From: Calliopum simillimum
Taxonomy: Eukaryota > Arthropoda > Insecta > Diptera > Lauxaniidae
Assembly (NCBI GenBank): GCA_951812925.1
Contig: OX638369.1
Location: 46,805,061-46,869,060 of the forward strand
DNA: 64,000 bases
Direction of reading: 5' to 3'
The notes under the pieces are model-generated. The model was not told where the DNA came from. It saw only the letters and a list, made by a program, of their open reading frames with translations, and made no database searches. The position numbers and the translations under genes are program-made. Below, piece after piece: positions 20,581 through 32,207 of this stretch. The number at the start of each line of letters is the position of its first letter. Position 1 is the stretch's first letter.

Positions 20581-21197
20581 TTTTAAGTTTATTAAGTAAG
20601 GTTGATTTTATCCAAATTCAGTTTTGGGAGCTTATCCAACAACCGCAACACTTATTACTTTTTAAATGCATTATTCTTACGTTCTAATGATTTCTTGTCT
20701 TTGTTGACCTTTATTGAAAATTTCCGTAGAATATCTTTGTAGAACACTTTAACCCATTATAACCAAGTCTTTTTGAAAATGTGTGGAAAAAGCCATAAAA
20801 CAAGATATAATGGGTTAGTGTGTTCCAGGAAAATGTTGCTTATATGATTGTATTATGACCTTGGGACAACAAAATTTTTCCAAAATGTAGTTTCAGAACT
20901 TAAAAGTAGAAGGAAATTCCAAAAATACGTTACTTTTGAGCTAAAAGTGACTAACGTGACCAACTTTAAATGGCTTTGAATTTTATTTTTCGAAAAGATT
21001 TTTTAACTGTGTGTATTAAACTACATTTGTACTTAATTTTTGACACACTTGCTGCTTGATGTACGTAGCACTAATGACAAATTATCTTTTTCAGTGATGA
21101 ACCGGACAACAGAAATTGGACGAAAGCAAATACAAAATTGACTGTTAATCGGGGTTGCATTGTTCTATTTTCATTATTTTTATATCATTAATATTGT

Positions 21198-22288
21198 TCT
21201 CAGTACCATCAGAAGTACTGATAAAGTGCTTCTTAACAAGGTAAGCGAAAAACTTGATTCGGCCATCCGGAGACAGCAAGCAGGATTCCGATCATGCGTG
21301 GGTTTCACTGCAGCAAAGAGGTATTGCCTCAAAGGCCATAAAGTTACTACGTGATCAATAGGAAGGCTTTAAGTGCAGTATGTTGTCACCGACATTCACC
21401 ACTAGTTCAGGCGTACGGCAGGGGTGTTTACTATCACCATCTCTCTACCTTATCGTTCTTGACGAAATCCTAGATAAAGCTCTTAATAAGGCCAGAAGGG
21501 GTATCCAATGGAACTTTACCGAATATCTAGAAAATCTCGACTACGCTGACGACATTTGTCTTCTATCGTCCAAACACTCAGATATGCAAAGCAAGATTGA
21601 ATCTTGGAATCACAGAAAGCCAAAAAGCATGAAGCTGAACGCAAACAGAACTGACATCACGTTTAAAGCTGGCAGTGATGACATCAAAAGCGTCGACATC
21701 TTCACCTATTTAGGCAGCATTATCTCCATGGATGGTGAAGCAAAATAGGATATCAACTCAAGAATAGCAAAAGCGAAAGGCGCGTTTGCTCAACTTAACA
21801 AAATATGGTTATATCCACCGAAACGAATACATTTTTGATTCGAATGTGACATCGATTTTGTTAAATGGGTGCGAAACAAGGCTTGTTACCGAACAACTAA
21901 CGAACAAGCTGCAAGTATTCGTCAACAAATGCTTAAGACGTATACTAAAGGTTTGGTGGCCTCGCACTATATCAAATGCCGAGCTACATCAAAAATGCAA
22001 TCAGAGGGATATGGCAAACGAGCTACGCAAGTGGAGATGGATTGGTCACACTCTCTGGAAACCACACAGCGAAGTCTGTCGCCAGGCTCTTGAGTGGAAT
22101 CCACAAGGCAGTAGAGGGCGTGGTAGACCGAAAACCTGGAAAAGGTCGCTGAAAAAGTAAATACAAGAATCGGGAAAGTCGTGGCAAGAGATCAAAGTCA
22201 TCGCAAGGGATCGCAACAAATGGAGACGTTTCATATTGGCCATATGCTCCTCCTAGGAGTTAAAGGGGAATACATACAACATACATAC
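21198..22288 (+). mobile_element. 5'-truncated LINE (RTE-like), copy 1
   Basis: Inserted in repeat R1 with an 8-bp duplication aatattgt at 21190-21197 and 22289-22296. It ends in a short tail made of acata units (22271-22288) instead of poly(A). It is the same family as 46951-47557. Truncated at the 5' end inside the reverse transcriptase. Confidence 0.85.
21219..22262 (+). pseudogene. LINE reverse transcriptase, C-terminal half, broken
   Basis: Begins within the reverse transcriptase palm (VLLNKVSEKLDSAI, QQAGFRS), is interrupted, then continues with GVRQGCLLSPSLYL and the catalytic YADD motif (LDYADDICLLSS) near 21540. After several frame changes come YLGSIISMDG, NGCETRLVTEQL, WIGHTLWKPHSEV, GRGRPKTWK and the C-terminal region, the order seen in RTE-like endonuclease-reverse transcriptases. 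Stops and shifts (for example after MDGEAK near 21746) make it non-functional. No endonuclease domain is left. Confidence 0.8.
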
Positions 22289-22484
22289 AATATTGTAAGG
22301 GACATTTTTTGGGACAACTGTTATCATGTATTATGCCTCTTAATGAAGTTTATGGAAAATAACACATTCAATTAAAAATTACTGAAAAAGAAAAACTAAA
22401 ATTGCGCAACCTTATCATAAAATGATAAGTTTTTAATAATTTTTAATATAATGGTCATGGTGGACCTTTTAGCGGAAATGACGA

Positions 22485-24650
22485 TATGCATCTTGGCAAC
22501 CACTGTCTAGGAAAACTGCATAACTGAAGCGTAGCGCAATTATTTCTTTCGAATTATGGGTATTAAACATCTACTTTATTAAAATTTGATAAAGCGCCAT
22601 CTGTTGTCAACGGATGAATTTAACAACATGGCTGTTAGGCATATCGAGTACATTTTATTCGTTAACATCGCATGTTAACATAACAACAAAATGTAAATGA
22701 CAGCTTAACATTACTTCCAGTGTGTTCGAGAAGAACACAAGAACCGTAGCAAACATGTTGCAACTGTAGTGTTGGCAACATTTATGTTTTTCACATGTTG
22801 TTCACGACATCAAACGATGACTGCATTTCAATTAGCAGCTAAAAATGTTAATAATTTAAATAACAGATGCGATAATATTTAAGAAGAAGATATATATTTT
22901 TATGAACTCGAAGCAATAAAATTTATTGAAAATTTTATTTGCTTGTGAAAGAAAAGGCCCAGCACTAATAGGTATAATAAATTTGGCTGTTATTAATATG
23001 CAATTTCCTCGAAAGAGAAAGAGTATGTTTTCAAATTTTAGATTTTCATGTTAAAATCTTAAGTTTTCTAGATGCTACGCTGCCAACTGTTGATGCAACT
23101 TGAGGCAGAAACATAAATGCATTAACATGCGTTTGATGAGAATTGCAGACGACAACGAACGTTGCTGTTTAAAAATAAAACCAGCAACACATCGTGTACC
23201 TAAAAATAAACAAATTTGAGAACAACAACAACAGCAATGGGAGCGACAATTAGTTTGACGACGACAAAAATAAAGAATACGTCGCATCGTTGACCCAAAT
23301 TGATTTCAAATCGAGCGCATAAAAAGAATTAAAACCAAAAAAACGAAACGAATGCAATGAATGTGACGACACTGCAGGTAAATCATATGTTTAGATACAA
23401 TGACAAAATATATTTCAAAGGAATGATATATACATATATTGGGTTGACTTTCCAGGGCAATGCTGAAGTAGTGATAGAATCCAATTAGGTGTGAAAGTAC
23501 CTGGTGTAGAAAATGATACCCCATGATTTATTTGCGTTGTATAGAAATATTGTTGGGCGTTGACATTTTGACTCAAGGTTTGTTCCATATGTTTTGAAGT
23601 ATGATCTATCCAATGCTGTATTCAGAATGCATCTATCTCTTACAGTTTCTGAATATTTTTGCATGTAAGCCTTCCCCTAATCAAAAGTAGCACACTGTAA
23701 AAATTTCACTAAAATCGGTTGATTCCCAAACCATTTATTCCCTTTCAGGATCATTAGCAACTGGTAGATTTTTAGTTTTTTACAATGGTCTATTGGGCGT
23801 CCAAAACACTTTTTTTGAAATAAAAACTTAAATTTTTTCTTACTGTTTTTCTGGAATTTTCTGGGACTTATGTGTCCCAATAGACGTTAAGGGAGACTTT
23901 TTCCCCATACATTTTAAAAGGTGATAGCTCGGGAAGTAAGGGTCCAATGGAAAAAGAATGGTTTGATAGGTAAGATTAGTGCTATTCGAAGTTATTAAAA
24001 GAAGTAAATATCACCACCTCCTTGAACTACACCGTAAGATTGAAAACATCGCTTTCTCAGCTTGAAGCAAGAATATCTCGAAATCCAGCAGTATATGACC
24101 AATTCTGGCTTTGCATTCGAATTCAGTGTCAAAAAGTACGTTAGAGTGCATATGTCTACTAATAGGTTCATTAAATTTTTTTATTTTGAGCGCCTTGCTT
24201 ATTATCGTAAGATAGATTGCAAATAAATACTTACATAAAAAAATAAAAAAAAAATTTTGAGTGCCAGTGAAATTGGTACAATTGTAGAACAAAAGTGAGT
24301 TTAAAAGTTACCCTTTACCACCATAGGGACACCAGCCTCCCCTTTTTGATTATTACGATTTATCAATATATGCAACATAAATAATGGTTTGATAAATGTA
24401 TTAAACATCAATATATTTACCCATCAAGAATTATTTCACACTGTAATAAGATGAGAAACATTTTTATGCCTATAAATTTGTGTGTAAAAAATATGAACTC
24501 CACACCAAATAAACTGCCACTTCAGAGTGACTATAGGCACATAATGGTTCTACTTATGCTTTTTCCAGAAAAAATATAAACTAAATATTCACTTACAAAC
24601 TGATAAATATGAAAATGCATCACATCGGTTCCGCTATTGCATAAATATTC
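22485..24650. other. unassigned AT-rich DNA
   Basis: No gene or clear element in about 2.2 kb. The phrase cttattatcg...agattgcaaataaa near 24198-24226 resembles one in the right arm of palindrome 1 (7900-7935), a weak hint of a relative. Confidence 0.35.
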
Positions 24651-24856
24651 TTAGTTTTTGGCTTTGGTCCCATATGTCCCTATGGTCGTCATGGCGATAA
24701 AATTTGCGTACGAAAAATCGGGTTTGTCATCGGTTTGTATTGTGAAGAGCACAGGGTCCACTTGACTTATTTGATAAAATATCAAATACCTCGACAGTAT
24801 TTTAGTCCGATTTTTAAAATTTAGCACTGATTCAGCCAATTCATCAGCAAACTCTT
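24651..24856 (-). pseudogene. possible coding remnant cut by a mariner
   Basis: From 24856 down to the stop at 24651 the minus strand reads a 67-codon open stretch with balanced composition, including KEFADELAESVLNF, QISQVDPVLFTIQ, PDFSYANFIAM and TTIGTYGTK. It begins exactly at the TA where the mariner at 24859 inserted. On the far side of the mariner the same frame can continue (VPSKFKLN), which would fit one exon split by the insertion. I do not recognise the family. It may be a host exon, another transposon's gene, or chance. Confidence 0.3.
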
Positions 24857-24858
24857 TA

Positions 24859-25599
24859 TTGGGTGTACAACTTTGCTTCCGCCGTTTTCCGATAGGTGGC
24901 TGTACCGGCTGAGGCTGGTTGAAATACATAGATGATAATGCCTTTAAAGTGAGTGTGGACAGTGCCTAACGAATTGTCATCGCCGTTTCAGTGACAGTTG
25001 TTCTTGTTTTTGTATTATTCACGCTCGAAAATGTCCGTTTATGTGCCCAATTCTCGCCATTTGTGGGAAGTTTTACTTTTCTGTTACAATTCGAAAAAAA
25101 ATGCAGCTGAAGCGCATCGAAACCATCACAGGAGATCGCTACCGAACGCAACTGATGCGCCTTAGTCGCGCACTTAAAGAAAAGCGGCCACAATATCAAG
25201 AGCGACATGACAAAGTCATCCTCCAACACGACAATGCTCGGCCTCACGTCGCAAAAGTGGTCAAAAAGTACCTGGAAACGCTGAAATGGGAAGTCTTGCC
25301 CCACCCGCCGTATTCCCCAGATGTCGCCCCTTCTGACTTCCACCTATTCCGTTCGATGGCACGCGGCCTGGCAGATCAACATTTTCAATCCTTCGAAGAA
25401 TTGGAAAAATGGATTGCTTCATGGATAGCGTCAAAAGAGGACTCCTTTTTTCGAGCTGGGATCCGAAAATTGCCGGAAAGATGGGAGAAAGTTGTCGCTA
25501 GCGACGGACAATACTTTGAATAATACATCTGTAAGCACTTTTTCGCAATAAACCTTTTAATTTTGGAAAAAAACGGCGGAAGCAAAGTTGTACACCCAA
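24859..25599 (+). mobile_element. deleted mariner with perfect 30-bp TIRs
   Basis: Both ends start ttgggtgtacaactttg and match for 30 bases without a difference. TA duplications at 24857-24858 and 25600-25601. The 741-bp element has lost the middle of its transposase. The perfect ends suggest it moved fairly recently or could still be moved by a transposase supplied elsewhere. Confidence 0.95.
25031..25523 (+). pseudogene. mariner transposase with internal deletion
   Basis: The ATG at 25031 starts MSVYVPNSRHLWEVLLFCY and reaches NAAEAHR in the DNA-binding domain. There a deletion joins it, out of frame, to the catalytic domain, which is open to the stop at 25521-25523: DRYRTQLMRLSRALKEKRPQ, HDNARPHVAKVV, YSPDVAPSDFHLF, RKLPERWEKVV. 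The second and third catalytic aspartates are separated by 34 residues (DD34D). The first aspartate and most of the DNA-binding domain are missing, so it cannot act. C-terminus is normal for a mariner. Confidence 0.85.
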
Positions 25600-25789
25600 T
25601 AGTTTAAACTTCGATGGAACTTTTTTGGAACAATTTCGTTTTTTTAAGGTTCAAACTTTCTTTTTCGATTTTTTCGAAATACACCAACTTGCGTACGGCG
25701 CAAAAGAGTATTGGGCCGATAATATGTCTTAATTTAAGAATCGGAAGCCGATTCAAGGAGAGCATTTTCCAGTCAGACCAATTTCGTAA

Positions 25790-26345
25790 AGTTTTTGTAA
25801 ATAGGCTTTCGATTATGTTATAAAACTTGAACTTTTTAAAATTTTTTACTTCAGAAAACTTGGCGGTAGTGAGACAAAACTATCAGAATTTTTAAAGTTT
25901 TATTTTTAACACACTGTAACTCAACTATTTTTTAATCGATCCAAACAAATAATACACCGAAAGAAATATATTTAATTGTCTTTTAAAATTACTTTTGGTT
26001 GAAATCGTCCTAGCCGTCATATTTAGAAAAACTGTTTTTTTACGAATACGGCAACACTACACGAGCGATAAATTTAGTTTTAATTTTTTAAATGAGCACA
26101 CTATAAGTAATCGATATAAATTTGAATCATCAGAATCACAATTTTATATGTAAAACAGTGATTACGCGAAGTTGATGTCAAAATACTTATTGCATGACAA
26201 AACTCGTTCATTGGTTGCATTCTTATCAGCAGAAAAATAATGCAAACGGTAAAAGACAAAATATTTGGTATTCATAAAGGGTTAAATATGGTGTTCAATT
26301 CGATTTTCTCAAAATAATTATTCCGACTATTGTAGGTCGCAGCAT
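25790..26345 (+). repeat. repeat family R5, copy 2
   Basis: The longer relative of 17080-17320. Shared words: aggctttcgatt near 25802, cttggcggtagtgagac near 25859, gagcacactataagtaatcg near 26094 and attattccgac near 26317. No coding potential. Confidence 0.6.
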
Positions 26346-26415
26346 AGAGCTACCATAATAGTAACATATATTAATGTTGCGAAAAACTTTGAAAAAAGTC
26401 TCAATCAATAATAAG

Positions 26416-26953
26416 TAGTAAGGGTGCTATATTGGGCCTAGCCAAAACTGATAAACCCTACACCGTATTATTTTAAAAACTTTACTTGTAAGTGACACAC
26501 CATCACGTCCGAATTCAACTTGTTTTTGCTCCGAGTTTAACTTGACTATTTCTAGTTTCTGTACGAAATTTAGTTGCATTATATCAAATAGCGCGTGTAC
26601 TACGGCATTTTGAAAAATTTGCTTGTATGGAAGGTGCCACGCCCGTTTGTCGTTCGCCAAGTTTTTGTTCAAACGTTGCCCTTACTCTTACTAGCATTAG
26701 TGTGTATTTTGGATGCCCCGTCGTAAATAATGATCTAAATATAGCGTTTGAAAAGATATTTTTGTATGGGCGGTAGGTGTGGACTTTGACCGAATTTACT
26801 AATTTTCAATTCCACAATCTAGCTATATCGATGTAGTTGGTGATGCTGATCAAGAATATACATTTATACTTTTCCGTGCTTGCCACTCCTCGATCTCTGC
26901 GTAACAAATGTAAGAACAAAGTGAGTAGGTATGCCCTGAGTGTAGGGTATAAA
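26416..26953 (+). repeat. repeat family R2, copy 1
   Basis: Starts tagtaagggtg (26416), carries cctagccaaa and accctacacc, and ends ctgagtgtagggtataaa (about 26953). The same two ends bound the reversed copy at 57580-59237. Inside is the phrase gcttgtatggaaggtgccacg, present in variant form in all three copies. The gggcgtggc-type words recall dipteran DINE/Helitron-like repeats, but that is only a resemblance. Confidence 0.65.
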
Positions 26954-29075
26954 TAATGGCGAATAATAGCTCGATCAGAAACTTACATATCAGTTTATGA
27001 AAAAACCATGAATATAAGAAATGTAATGTTCTACGATATTCTACAAGATCATTTTTAGTAAAACAAGAAATTCGATTTTTCATCCTCTATGGATTTCAAA
27101 TTTTTCCAACTAAGTGCACATTATCCGCAAATGCCAAAATGCGTATGAACCAGAAGAATGGTTCAAACCACCAAGTTCTTTCACACTAAACTCGAAGTAC
27201 TTAACTAAGCAAAATAAAATATATTTTGAGTTTGAAATGATGGCTGTCAAATTGATTCTCAACAAAGGATATTCCAACTTAGTAAGATTTATTTAGCCTT
27301 TAGCCTAACGCTTTGCTTTAAAATTGAAAAACTGTTACAGTATCTGTTGCATTCGAAATGTGTTTGCATCGTCGTATCTCAGCACTTAAGAAGAAATGTG
27401 TCAAATCTGCTGTTCCTAAGTGGCGGCGCTTGACAGCAGAAAACAAAAAAATACCGATTGATTGGAATTTGTTTTTTCCTTTTTAGATATACTGCTCGTC
27501 GTATATCATCTTCTGAGAACAATTAAAGCAAAACCCTTAGTTGTGATACTTTGTCTGTTGTTTATGTTCCAGTTTTATGCCTAAGTGTTGTCATTCATCT
27601 CAAATTTTCAAATGTAAACATGAATTTTTTTTTTTTGTTTTTAGTGGAATCCCCTATACGCTTATCTGCACTTTGTAATACAATGCTTTTTTATTATCGT
27701 TCCGTCGTTGGAAATCTTATCCTTGTTGTAAACTATACGAGTAACTATGTACCATGTGCGAGAGCGCACTTTGATAAGCGCACCCTTTAATGCCTCCGAC
27801 GCCGACACCAACACCAACACCAACAACACTTAAGTGTCTAACATCTTCTCAAGCGTTGTCGCTAGGTCTTTTATTCCTATCATCTCCTGTTCAAACGTCA
27901 TTGTTTAGCATAAACAAAGTCATAAAATCCTTGTTTACTACGTTCGCTTGGCTTAGTTGTGGCATTATAGTTGTTAGTGTAAAGTTTACCTTACAATACA
28001 TACATAATTCGAAACCTATACGCGGCATTTTCTTGCAGGCACTGGCACATTCATATTTCGTTTCAATGTTTTTTGCATTTCATTTCATGAAAATCAAGAA
28101 AAGTCGTAGGCAAAACAACAAAATCAGGCCCGCATAACATAACCGAAGGTTTGTTTTTCAATGAATTTCCTTCCACTTTGTTGTAGTGTTAGGTAACATT
28201 TCGTAGTCATGTGACTGGCATGTTGAGTTCTAATTAAAGTCTATCTAGCAGGTAGACATGTTGACATGCTGTTGGTAGGCGAAAAATCCTTTGAATGCAA
28301 ATACACGAAAAGATTTTCGTCACCTTTTCTTTTCATTCTTCTGAACCATAAAACAAACAATTAACTGTGCGGATAGTAAATTGACGTTTAGGGTTTCAAT
28401 TTAAAAACCTTCTGTTTTTATTTAAGGCATTAGCCTTTTCGGCTCCAGGAGACATTGTTTTAAAAAAATATTAAAATTATTGGTTAATGACAATTAAAAA
28501 ATAAATACGAGGCAATCATACATATTACTCGGAAGAAAATTTTTGAATCCATTTGATTGCAAATACTATTTACTTAAACTTTGCTTTAGCCAGGCTTAAC
28601 CCATTTCGGCAAGGTAACCGATCCCGTTGAAATTTTTTTGTTTGTGAATTTGAGAACACTGGCTTATTTGGGTCCATTCAAGAAAATTCCATTGGATTTT
28701 TTTGCACATCTCAAAGGCTTTCCAAGTAACGCTAGGGGAAGTTTTCTATACGTATACTATTCTATACCTTCGATTTCGAACAAAATTGCTTTTTGGAAAG
28801 TTTTTGCAAGTTTATTTGAAAAAAACTATAAAGTTTAATTTCTATGTCATCTTAAACATTGCTTTATGATCAATGAAACCCACTCAGTTCAACTAGCACA
28901 CATCATTATTATCAAGGATGAAATTCTGGTCTTTTGAGTAAAAAAAAAACAGCACTGAACTGAAACTTTAAGCCCTACTTTATTTCCTACAAAACTGACT
29001 TAGCTTTATCCTACGGAACCCAACTAGCTTTATCAGCGTCCTTTCATATTTCATTGGTCAAAATAACCATATTGA
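26954..29075. other. unassigned AT-rich DNA
   Basis: No gene supported. A short ACC/CCAACA run at 27798-27832 causes the open frame at 27790-28137 to start with PTPTPTPT; I do not accept it. Open frames at 27551 and 28638 are hydrophobic and low in complexity. Confidence 0.4.
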
Positions 29076-29388
29076 CCCAACGGGAAACGGAAGTGCATTG
29101 AAACGACTTCAGTTGAGCTTCTAGGCAAGCAAGAAGCTGCTTCCAGTGCTGTTGTCACTGCTTATCTTTTTCAACACAGCATGTCCTTGCGGAGATGCAC
29201 ATCTTTGGAAGCACATGGAATACGCTTCAAATACGCTTCCGAAGAAGTTGAGTGGAAGCACACATTTGGAAGCATATGGAAGTTTTTTAAAATTTTAAGT
29301 TCCATTTCACAAAAATTACATTCTTTCTGTAACTTTTGGAAAATTTATTAACTTTTTCTTGGAAGCAGCTTCCTTTCTTCCCGTTGGG
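29076..29388. mobile_element. MITE with cccaacgggaa ends
   Basis: The 11-base ends cccaacgggaa (29076) and ttcccgttggg (ending 29388) are perfect inverted repeats, followed by further pairing words (ggaag / cttcc). The 313-bp interior has several ggaagca/tgcttcc words in both directions. No clear target duplication. Non-coding; superfamily unknown. Confidence 0.7.
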
Positions 29389-30739
29389 GAGTCCTTATTT
29401 ATAATTCTAGTAAAAATTCTTTTTTTTTTTTTTCATTGACACGCTCACTGAGAAAAATCAGTGTCATAACTTTTACTCCTTTCGAGTAGTCAAAACATTA
29501 AAGTAATTAACACTAAATTTCAAAACATAAATTTCCTTACCTTATATTACCATTTTGAATTTATCATTTTTTATCATATTCTATCTTTAGAGTTAGGTAG
29601 ATATGAAAAATACATATATATAACCATTTTGACTTTAAAATCTTAGTAAAAATATTTATGATTGGATAGACATTTGCTTAGTATAGGTACAAATTTTATA
29701 ATTCTTCATTACTGGGCCAGTAGTGCAGAGAATATATTTCTACCTATCACGCGCACGGACCACGGTTTTTTTTTACTAGACTCTAAGGTTATCCGAAAAT
29801 TCTGAATTGACTAAAATAGTAAGGTAAAATTTACTTCAGTGGGTAGTTGTCACTATTTTGACTTGAAATTCTGGCAAAATTTATTAGAAATAAAATAGTA
29901 TGTACTTTTTTTTTTCGTATAGGAAAAATAGAAAAAACATTTTATATTACCATTAGAGTATTTCCATGTGAACACAGATCCACGATCAAGACGTATGAGA
30001 CAGATTCTACGTGAGAGTGAACCAACTTTCAGTTCGACCATCAGAGATCGCGCTCAAACTTTTTGGCGTAGTACTAAATAGAATGGATTGGACTAGACAC
30101 GAATTTTTTTATTTTGCCCGTAAGCGGTTAGTTTGGGTTGAGGGCCATGTAACAAAAATGTTGGTAATTTCGAGTCTTTGAAATTGAAAAAAGATGTGCT
30201 CCGATGCTACCGATCCCTGTGGGCCAAGTATAATACTTTTTTATGTATACATTATTTGATAAGGTTTCAAAAGCCGTAAGGTCTATCACATTTTCTTGCA
30301 AAGAAAATGTCGAATTATCTCGAAAACAGTGTTATTTCATCTCTAAATTTCAACATTTTTTACAGGGCACATATGGAAAATTATAGAAATATGTTTTTTT
30401 TTTTTAATTCCGCACTTCTATCAAAATATTGTATATAAATTTTGCTAGTTTTCCATAAATCTCAAAGGTAGTTTTATTTGTACTGTAAACTGTATTGAAG
30501 TTTAAAATTTTGAAGTTTATATGTGTATCATTGATCATGACTGCTACCTGAGAGACAAGGGCGTAGTCAGGATTTCGTTTTCGAAGGAGTTCTTGTTTCA
30601 TTTATAGAATTTCAAAAAATCGATGAGGACTGTTTTATCAAATGACCAAAAGCTTTTGCTAACCTTCATGTTGTGAACGGATGCTTTTGCGCTAACTTTG
30701 TACGTGGAGAACTTTTACGATTTCGATATCAACGCTTTT
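29389..30739. other. unassigned AT-rich DNA
   Basis: Nothing recognisable; long T and A runs. Open frames on the minus strand (29853-30041, 30404-30601) do not resemble any family. Confidence 0.4.
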
Positions 30740-32020
30740 ATGTGAATACACAATTCGATACAAAAAAAAAAAAAAAAAACACATGAGAAAATCCAAAAAA
30801 TTCTTAAAGAAGACGATAAAAAAAAAATACCCGAGTCTCGTGGTTTTTCTGCAGCACGGCACATTTTTTTTAATCGATTTTTGAAGTTCTTTTATCCACT
30901 GTGCATGAAAAAACAAAAATACCGCATTCTTGTGTTAAATCGATGAATTTAACTATATGATCCTTACATTTGAGGTGTACCATGTGTTCAGCAAACTCAT
31001 GCAGGATATTGCGGGGAATATTTTTGTAGAAAGTTTTAACTCTGTAAAATCCCCACCTGCGGGTCATTTTTGCCTTTTTTAAAAGTTACAAAAATGACAC
31101 ATAAAACAGGGGAATATTGAGTCAATATGTACTGAAGAAATATTTGCTATACAATTTCGCTACTAGTGGCTGAACACTAAAAATGCAAAATTTTATCCCG
31201 AAAGCAAAAAAATCGTTAAAATCAGTAAGCAGTTCTAACAATAAAAATTTTCCAAATTTCACCCCACTGTAAAACTACATTTTGGACAAAACTCGTTCTC
31301 ACAAGATCATAACAAAATCACATAAGGATCATTTTCCTAGAATATATTAACCTATTATATCCTGTTTTTATGGGTCTTCGGGACACTTTTTTTCTAAAAC
31401 TGAGCCACAATGGGTTAAAAAATTTTGCAAAAATATCCTACAAAAAATTTCACTAAGAGTTACCATAGACGAAAAATTCTTAAAACTTAAGGTAAGCGCG
31501 TCAGGGATGTAATTAATATGCAATGTGAAAAGTCCTAATTGACTTAAACGATTTTTTTGGTTTCGGGCTCAAATTTCGACCTTTACGTGTTTAAAAACTA
31601 GCAGTGAAATTTCTTAGCGAATATTTCTGTAGTACATACTGACTCAATATTTCCCCGGTTTAGGTGTCATTTTTGTACCTTTTTAAGAAAAGGGCAAAAA
31701 GGACCCACATGTGTGGGTTAAACAGGGTTAAAATTTTTACAAAAATATTTCCCGCAATATCCTGAATAAGTTTGCTCAACACATGATACACCTCAGATGT
31801 AAGGATCATATAGTTAAATTCATTGATTTAAATCAAGAATGCGGCATTTTTGGTTTTTTCATGTACATTGGATAAAAAAACTTCAAAAATCGATTAAAAA
31901 AAATGTGACGTGCTGGAAAAAAACGAAGAGAAACGGGTATTTTTTTTAACGTCTACTTTAAGAATTTTTTGGATTTTCTAATGTGTTTTAAAAAAAGTTC
32001 GAAATTGTCGAACAGTGTTA
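30740..32020. repeat. large palindrome 2 with an R1 relative in its loop
   Basis: The left arm is about 30740-31240 and the right about 31535-32020. Paired landmarks: gagaaaatccaaaaaattct (30784) with agaattttttggattttc (31961); ttaatcgatttttgaag (30870) with cttcaaaaatcgattaa (31880); gatccttacatttgaggtgta (about 30958) with acacctcagatgtaaggatc (about 31789); and cccgaaagcaaaaaaatcg (31197) with cgatttttttggtttcggg (31549). The spacer of about 295 bp is mostly a reversed R1 fragment. No transposase seen; target duplication not found. Confidence 0.8.
31250..31505 (-). repeat. repeat family R1, fragment 3
   Basis: Read on the minus strand this matches the middle of R1: the run from about ttaagttttaagaatttttcgtc through ttaacccatt, ccataaaaacaggatataat and aaaatgtagtttt has counterparts in the same order at 975-1190 and 20690-20900. 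It fills the loop of palindrome 2. Confidence 0.65.
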
Positions 32021-32207
32021 TCAATAAAAAAAATTGATTTTCTTTGAACCTGACTACCATCCTAGATAAAACTATTAAATCGTGAATGATTTTTAGCTTT
32101 TCACAGCCTTGGTACAGTTCTAAAGATTTGGTAATCGCATCAGAGATGATGCCTAACATATCAAGATGAGTATTTTCCATAACTTCGTTTATTGTACAGA
32201 AAGTCAA
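31953..32207 (-). other. unrecognised open frame at the palindrome's edge
   Basis: 84 codons on the minus strand. The first 50 residues (for example MENTHLDMLGIISDAITK and CEKLKIIHDLIVLSRMV) are more protein-like than most short frames nearby. The last part is palindrome arm. It resembles no family I know. It may be a relic gene or chance. Confidence 0.2.

Larger units (their letters stand above)
20577..22484 (+). repeat. interspersed repeat family R1, copy 2 (split by a LINE)
   Basis: Matches 835-2622 on the same strand in two parts, 20577-21197 and 22289-22484, with the LINE between. After the LINE the match resumes at the very base where copy 1 is uninterrupted (attgttctc... there reads attgtaagag). 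It ends near gcggaaatgacgata, which copy 1 shows near 2602. Confidence 0.75.

Noticed and set aside
21869..22093. Extra small gene within the LINE
   Set aside because: It is another frame of the broken LINE protein.
23075..23880. Cys-rich and other short minus-strand frames
   Set aside because: No family resemblance, overlapping frames, composition set by simple words.
27790..28137. 115-codon frame starting with Pro-Thr repeats
   Set aside because: The start is an ACC/CCAACA simple repeat and the rest has no recognisable domain.
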